Under the pieces are notes generated by a model, which ran no database searches, was not told where the DNA came from, and saw only the letters and a program-made list of their open reading frames with translations. From Syntrophaceae bacterium (lineage in GTDB: Bacteria; Desulfobacterota; Syntrophia; Syntrophales; Smithellaceae), in assembly GCA_003141615.1 (NCBI GenBank), contig PLMV01000168.1, forward strand, positions 10,734 to 47,149: DNA of 36,416 nucleotides, written 5' to 3'. The position numbers and the translations under genes are program-made. Positions 32,699 to 36,416 of this stretch are shown here, piece by piece (position 1 is the stretch's first letter; each line of letters starts with the position of its first letter).

Positions 32699-33334
32699 AT
32701 GAAAGTTATGAAAAAAAGCAGCGCCGGATTTACCCTGATCGAAGTTATTGTCAGTCTGGTTTTAATGAGCATTGTGGGTGTCGTTGCCGCAATGGCCCTT
32801 GTGCAAGGCATAGAGGCATATGTGATAACACGGACTAGTTCCGAAACAGTACAACGGGCGGAGTATGCTCTTAACCGCATCAAACTGGAATTTATGAATA
32901 TGGATACTGTTACCGCTGCTGGTGCTGATACAATTACTTTTACTTCTGACAAAACTAATGGCAGAACCCAGGGGACTGTATACACATTTACGCGTACCGG
33001 CACTCAGATTAATTTAACTGTTACTTCACCCGCGGGAGCAGCATCAACGAACGCACTAATTACCGGTTTGGGTACTTATGGGACAGGATTATTTACTTAT
33101 TGGAACAATGCAGGCGGGGCATGGGCGCCAACTGATGGATTTGGTAGAACTGGTAGTACCCCCTCCACGTGTCCCTCCACTTCCTATTGTTGCTCCGGTT
33201 CCCTCCATGACATAACGATTAATCTAATTATTGCCCGGTCGGATGGCGGCGGTAACCTTACTTTTACCACATCCGTTAATCCCCGGAATAATGAATGTAC
33301 CGACGGACCGGAAGCGACAGCGGGAAGCCAATAA
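32699..33334 (+). CDS. Minor pilin-like protein, MshO position
   Basis: About 211 residues. Leader MKVMKKSSAG is cut after Gly10; mature helix FTLIEVIVSLVLMSIVG with Glu15 as +5 Glu. An AEYALNRIKLEF helix near 60-72 is typical of GspJ/PilW/MshO-like subunits. A Gly/Thr/Ser-rich beta domain follows, with a Cys cluster (PSTCPSTSYCCSG near 158-170) and a further Cys close to the C-terminus. The ATG at 32699 is chosen for its AAGGGG 6 nt upstream; in-frame starts at 32681-32684 overlap the previous stop without such spacing. The gap to the adhesin-like gene is 54 bp. Confidence 0.82.
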   Translation: MKVMKKSSAGFTLIEVIVSLVLMSIVGVVAAMALVQGIEAYVITRTSSETVQRAEYALNRIKLEFMNMDTVTAAGADTITFTSDKTNGRTQGTVYTFTRTGTQINLTVTSPAGAASTNALITGLGTYGTGLFTYWNNAGGAWAPTDGFGRTGSTPSTCPSTSYCCSGSLHDITINLIIARSDGGGNLTFTTSVNPRNNECTDGPEATAGSQ

Positions 33335-33366
33335 AAAAATATGTTATTCAGAGAGAACAAACAATT

Positions 33367-33402
33367 ATGAAAGTGGAAAGGTTGCAATATGAAACAAGAT
33401 AA
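33367..33402 (+). other. Short leader ORF overlapping the adhesin start
   Basis: ATG at 33367 opens an 11-codon frame that contains the ribosome site of the adhesin gene (AAAGG, 33377-33381) and ends 14 nt past its ATG in another frame. Translation of this leader could couple to or compete with adhesin initiation. It may also be chance. Confidence 0.25.
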
Positions 33403-36379
33403 CTCAATATCCAGTCTCGCAAGGTCTCAATGCAAATTATATCCGCACAGCGGTGGTTCGATGATGGTGAACATTATTATAATTATAGTTATTTTTGCCT
33501 CCATTCTCTCTGCAGTTGTTTATATGTCTTCATCGAGCCTGCGTCAGGCAGTATCATCCAATCAAGGCGCCAATGCCTGGAATATGGCGGAAGCAGGCTA
33601 CCGTTTTCTGTCCATAAATTATTTAAAGACGACTGATGGTACTTATCTCCCGGCAAATGGAACTGCAGATGATGATAAGGCTTACTTTCTCCAAAGTGTC
33701 GTCAATGGCCGGACTTATGTTATCCCCAACAACGGCTCATTTACGTTAACAGTTCAACCGTATTGGTTTTATAATGCAACCGCGACGGGCACGATAACCA
33801 ATGTCAGCGTGCAGCTTCCCGGAACCACGCCGAATAATTTTACGTCGATGCCGGCAACAGGGCAGATCAAATTATTAGATTCGCACGGTGTTGAAGGATT
33901 AACAAGCTATACATTCGGATCATTCAATAGCCTCACAGGAGTTTTTACGTGTACAATCAGTCCTTACCCACTTAGCCCTTCCCCTCCCCCTCCCGCTCCT
34001 CCTTACAGTGGTTACAGTGTTTATCTGGTGCTGAACCCGAAAGTAAATCAAGCTTTAACACAAGCGCCGGGCAATAATACTTTAACGCTTGATCTCAATA
34101 CTTTCTCCGCCTCCGCAGCTGCATTTCCTGCTAAAGATGGATTAATTGAAATAGGATCAACGGAGTTTCCTTCAGGAGAGACTAAACTATACCGTTACAG
34201 CACGGCTAAAGCAGTTGGCACGGTTCTGACACTGTATGGCCTGCGGCATTCAGACAACTCTGCTTTTAGTATCCACGTCACTACTACACCAGCATCAACA
34301 ATAACATTTAAAAAATATCTTATGGCTCAATCAATCGGTAAAGTAGGGTCGGAGCAGCGCACCTTGAGTTTTAGCCAGGCGATCTTGGACAGTTTCCCCC
34401 CAACATCCTTAGTTACAACCTTAGGTACGGCGGCGGAACTTACTGGCAATTTTTCTCGCAGTTCTTCGATAGGTGGTTATGAGGTTGCCAACCTTCAAAC
34501 GTCGGGTGGAGGATACGCCTATTTTTCCATTATCGACTCTCTTGCGACAACCGGCACCGGCGCCAGCGCCTATAACTGTGGAGCTTTTTGGTACAGTAAC
34601 ACCAGCTTGATCAACAAGGTATGGGCTCCTCCTCCGGTAGGTTCAGGTATATACTTGCTTTCTTATGATGTTCAAGTCAAACCGGCCACGGGTAATGCAT
34701 TAACGGCTGGAACAATAGGTTTGGCTATCCGCGCTAAAATGGTTACATCCACAACAGAGCCTGATACATATTTGGCTTTAACGTTCATGAAGTATGATCT
34801 GGCCAATTTATATTTTACCTTAGACCCGTTATTATTCTTCACTTTCACCAATGGTGGTACAACGGCTATTAGTTCTGGCAATACAGTAGTCGGAGCGAGT
34901 AGCGGCGCGACGGGAGTTGTCCAGGGAACTCCCGTGTTGACCTCCGGTTCGTGGGCGGGAGGCGATGCGGCAGGAATAATAATATTTGCTTCGGTGACCG
35001 GCACATTTTCCGCCGGTGAAGGGCTGATGGTTGGCGGTGTTAATAGAGCGAAAGTAAGCCCTTTATTATTCACCAATGGTGGTACAACGGCTATTAATTC
35101 TGGCGATACAGTAGTCGGAGCGAGTAGCCACGCGACCGGAGTTGTCCAGGGAACGCCTGTGTTGACCTCCGGTTCGTGGGCGGGCGGCTGTGCGGCAGGA
35201 AAAATCATATTTGCTTCAGTGACCGGCACATTTTCCGCCGGTGAATGGCTGAGTGTTGGCGGTGTTAATAGAGCGAAAGTAAGCTCTACAATTAACCTAT
35301 TTAACCCCGGCGATACTTTGACTGGAGCGAGTAGCGGCGCGATCGGAGTTGTCCAGGGAACGCCGGAGCTGACCTCCGGTTCGTGGGCGGCCGGCAAAGC
35401 GAATGGAAAAATCAGATTTGCCTCAGTGACCGGCACATTTTCCGCCAATGAACGGCTGAGTGTTGGCGGTGTTCCTAGAGTTCAAGTAAATGGCAGCAAC
35501 TATTTCCCCGCGGCAAATCCGACAGATTATATACCCCAAACAATTAAGCCCAAACCGTCTGATTTTGAGACTACCCTCGGTACCAGTAGTCCCTTTTATT
35601 GTTCCCGATATAATATCGGTCCTCTGCTGCTGGTTTTGTGGGAGCGTAAAGCAGATGGCACCTTCCGCTGGCTGGCCTTTAAAGATATTAGCAATGATGA
35701 CTATACCAAGGGACTTCAAGACTGGGTTGAACCAAATGGAAGTTGCACCAACCCCCCCAGCAATTGTCCTGGAAGTGACGGACAGATTATTGATGACAAT
35801 GCTTCTATTTACATCCGTATTCAGGAAAAGAGGGTAGTTCTTGGAGCTCCGCCGGCGGTTAAGGTAAACGATATCAATCTGTTTTACGGTGACGATTCTA
35901 CGCGTTATATAGCGCCGACGTGGCCGGCGCGGCCGGGCAATACAATACCTTATGATATAAAAGAGTTAAGACGGCTCTATATTGCCGGCGCTTCGCCGCT
36001 TGTATTGACCTGGGTGCCCGATTATATCGCTCAATGGGACGCAACAGTGGACTACTTTTCCCATATCGAGAGCGGAACTCCAAAGGGTTCTCAGCCGCAG
36101 TTTCAGTGGGATGCCGTTAATCCCAACGTGACGGATATAACTGTTCTCAAGATATGTGATGATGGTTCGGCAGCCTGTACCAGCGCGCCGAATGGCACAT
36201 TGCGTCTTACTGAATTGGTTACACCGGATTCAGGAACATATAATCAACCGGAAATCGGCATGCTCGCCTGCGGTAAAGTCACTACAAGTCCTTATTCAAC
36301 TGCCGGTTTTGCTGAATTTGGCTTCAAAACACCGGGAACTACCTCTGGCGGATTCACCGATACAACTTTATACTGGTAA
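33389..36379 (+). CDS. Large PilX/MshP-like tip protein with tandem repeats, putative adhesin
   Basis: 996 residues. The N-terminus lacks a G-FTLIE site but has the PilX/MshP form: SGGSMM, a hydrophobic helix (about 27-46), then NMAEAGYRF (65-73). The Ala-Glu-Ala-Gly element is typical of that family. The rest is a long extracellular Gly/Ser/Thr-rich beta region. Three tandem repeats of about 70-78 residues (481 to about 700) carry TVVGASSGATGVV, GSWAGG and GTFSAGE motifs. The C-terminal 300 residues match no domain I can name; an MshQ-type ending is not evident. Position after the MshO-like gene suggests it combines the MshP and MshQ roles as a pilus-tip adhesin. AAAGG lies 7 nt before the ATG. 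Confidence 0.8.
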   Translation: MKQDNSISSLARSQCKLYPHSGGSMMVNIIIIIVIFASILSAVVYMSSSSLRQAVSSNQGANAWNMAEAGYRFLSINYLKTTDGTYLPANGTADDDKAYFLQSVVNGRTYVIPNNGSFTLTVQPYWFYNATATGTITNVSVQLPGTTPNNFTSMPATGQIKLLDSHGVEGLTSYTFGSFNSLTGVFTCTISPYPLSPSPPPPAPPYSGYSVYLVLNPKVNQALTQAPGNNTLTLDLNTFSASAAAFPAKDGLIEIGSTEFPSGETKLYRYSTAKAVGTVLTLYGLRHSDNSAFSIHVTTTPASTITFKKYLMAQSIGKVGSEQRTLSFSQAILDSFPPTSLVTTLGTAAELTGNFSRSSSIGGYEVANLQTSGGGYAYFSIIDSLATTGTGASAYNCGAFWYSNTSLINKVWAPPPVGSGIYLLSYDVQVKPATGNALTAGTIGLAIRAKMVTSTTEPDTYLALTFMKYDLANLYFTLDPLLFFTFTNGGTTAISSGNTVVGASSGATGVVQGTPVLTSGSWAGGDAAGIIIFASVTGTFSAGEGLMVGGVNRAKVSPLLFTNGGTTAINSGDTVVGASSHATGVVQGTPVLTSGSWAGGCAAGKIIFASVTGTFSAGEWLSVGGVNRAKVSSTINLFNPGDTLTGASSGAIGVVQGTPELTSGSWAAGKANGKIRFASVTGTFSANERLSVGGVPRVQVNGSNYFPAANPTDYIPQTIKPKPSDFETTLGTSSPFYCSRYNIGPLLLVLWERKADGTFRWLAFKDISNDDYTKGLQDWVEPNGSCTNPPSNCPGSDGQIIDDNASIYIRIQEKRVVLGAPPAVKVNDINLFYGDDSTRYIAPTWPARPGNTIPYDIKELRRLYIAGASPLVLTWVPDYIAQWDATVDYFSHIESGTPKGSQPQFQWDAVNPNVTDITVLKICDDGSAACTSAPNGTLRLTELVTPDSGTYNQPEIGMLACGKVTTSPYSTAGFAEFGFKTPGTTSGGFTDTTLYW
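34829..35494 (+). repeat. Three tandem ~205-234-bp repeats inside the adhesin gene
   Basis: Units are about 34829-35062, 35063-35288 and 35289-35494. Units 1 and 2 are nearly identical, apart from a 9-bp insertion near the start of unit 1 and scattered changes. Unit 3 is more divergent at its beginning. Shared blocks include GGAGTTGTCCAGGGAAC and GTGACCGGCACATTTTCCGC. All are in frame. Confidence 0.9.
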
Positions 36380-36403
36380 CCCTTACTTCGATATGTTTTA
36401 TTG

Positions 36404-36416
36404 TGAAACTCCAATT
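36404..36416. repeat. Inverted copy of a 13-bp sequence found before the minor-pilin operon
   Basis: TGAAACTCCAATT at the window end is the exact reverse complement of AATTGGAGTTTCA at 31051-31063. The two copies flank the anti-sigma-like gene and all four minor-pilin genes. The window edge cuts the repeat, so its true length is unknown. Confidence 0.5.

Noticed and set aside
34672-35448. 258-codon minus-strand open frame within the adhesin gene
   Set aside because: It mirrors the tandem repeats of the plus-strand gene, has a repetitive Pro-rich composition expected from antisense reading, and has no ribosome site.
34829-35494. Possible CRISPR-like array
   Set aside because: Repeats are more than 200 bp, contiguous, without spacers and in frame within a coding gene.

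Overview
The window is AT-rich DNA from a diderm (Gram-negative) bacterium: it carries a secretin, a periplasmic L,D-transpeptidase, a sigma-54 system and surface-glycan genes. The MSHA-type pilus set, the TPR-tailed GT-C glycosyltransferases and the gene styles recall Desulfobacterota (Syntrophia-like) genomes, but nothing here fixes the taxonomy. No tRNA, rRNA, CRISPR array, intact transposase or recognisable defence gene was seen.

Layout. (1) 1-1371: a divergently transcribed L,D-transpeptidase with two NTF2/SnoaL-like modules. (2) 1643-10758: a compact co-directional operon for an MSHA-type type IV pilus in the order mshI(PilM-PilN fusion)-J-K-L-M-E-G. (3) 10904-12844: a receiver-less, membrane-anchored sigma-54 activator, a good -24/-12 promoter at 12381-12396 and the major-pilin-like gene, closed by a strong terminator. 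(4) 13002-18205: two large GT-C/TPR membrane glycosyltransferases facing each other, then a flippase-like membrane protein. (5) 18298-23701: a minus-strand sugar-nucleotide operon (GT39-like transferase, LegB-type dehydratase, nucleotidyltransferase, DegT aminotransferase, methyltransferase). (6) 24097-25809: methyltransferase and GT2. (7) 26003-29888: minus-strand operon of GT2, a fused WbpB/WbpD-type enzyme and GT4. (8) 30129-36379: an ECF sigma factor, a 477-bp hairpin-rich spacer, an anti-sigma-like membrane protein and four minor-pilin/adhesin genes in the order expected for mshC-D-O-P/Q.

Reading of the whole. In Vibrio-type MSHA loci mshA is followed directly by mshC-D-O-P-Q. Here the same order is kept but about 19 kb of glycan genes lies between the pilin and the minor pilins. 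The simplest model is a c-di-GMP-responsive surface pilus whose pilin or adhesin is glycosylated by the embedded island. It would be controlled on one side by a membrane-anchored sigma-54 activator and on the other by an ECF sigma/anti-sigma-like pair. Two gene remnants inside the island (14733-14816, 23707-23795) show it has been reshuffled by duplication and decay. Functional links are inference; the domain calls rest on motifs visible in the sequence.
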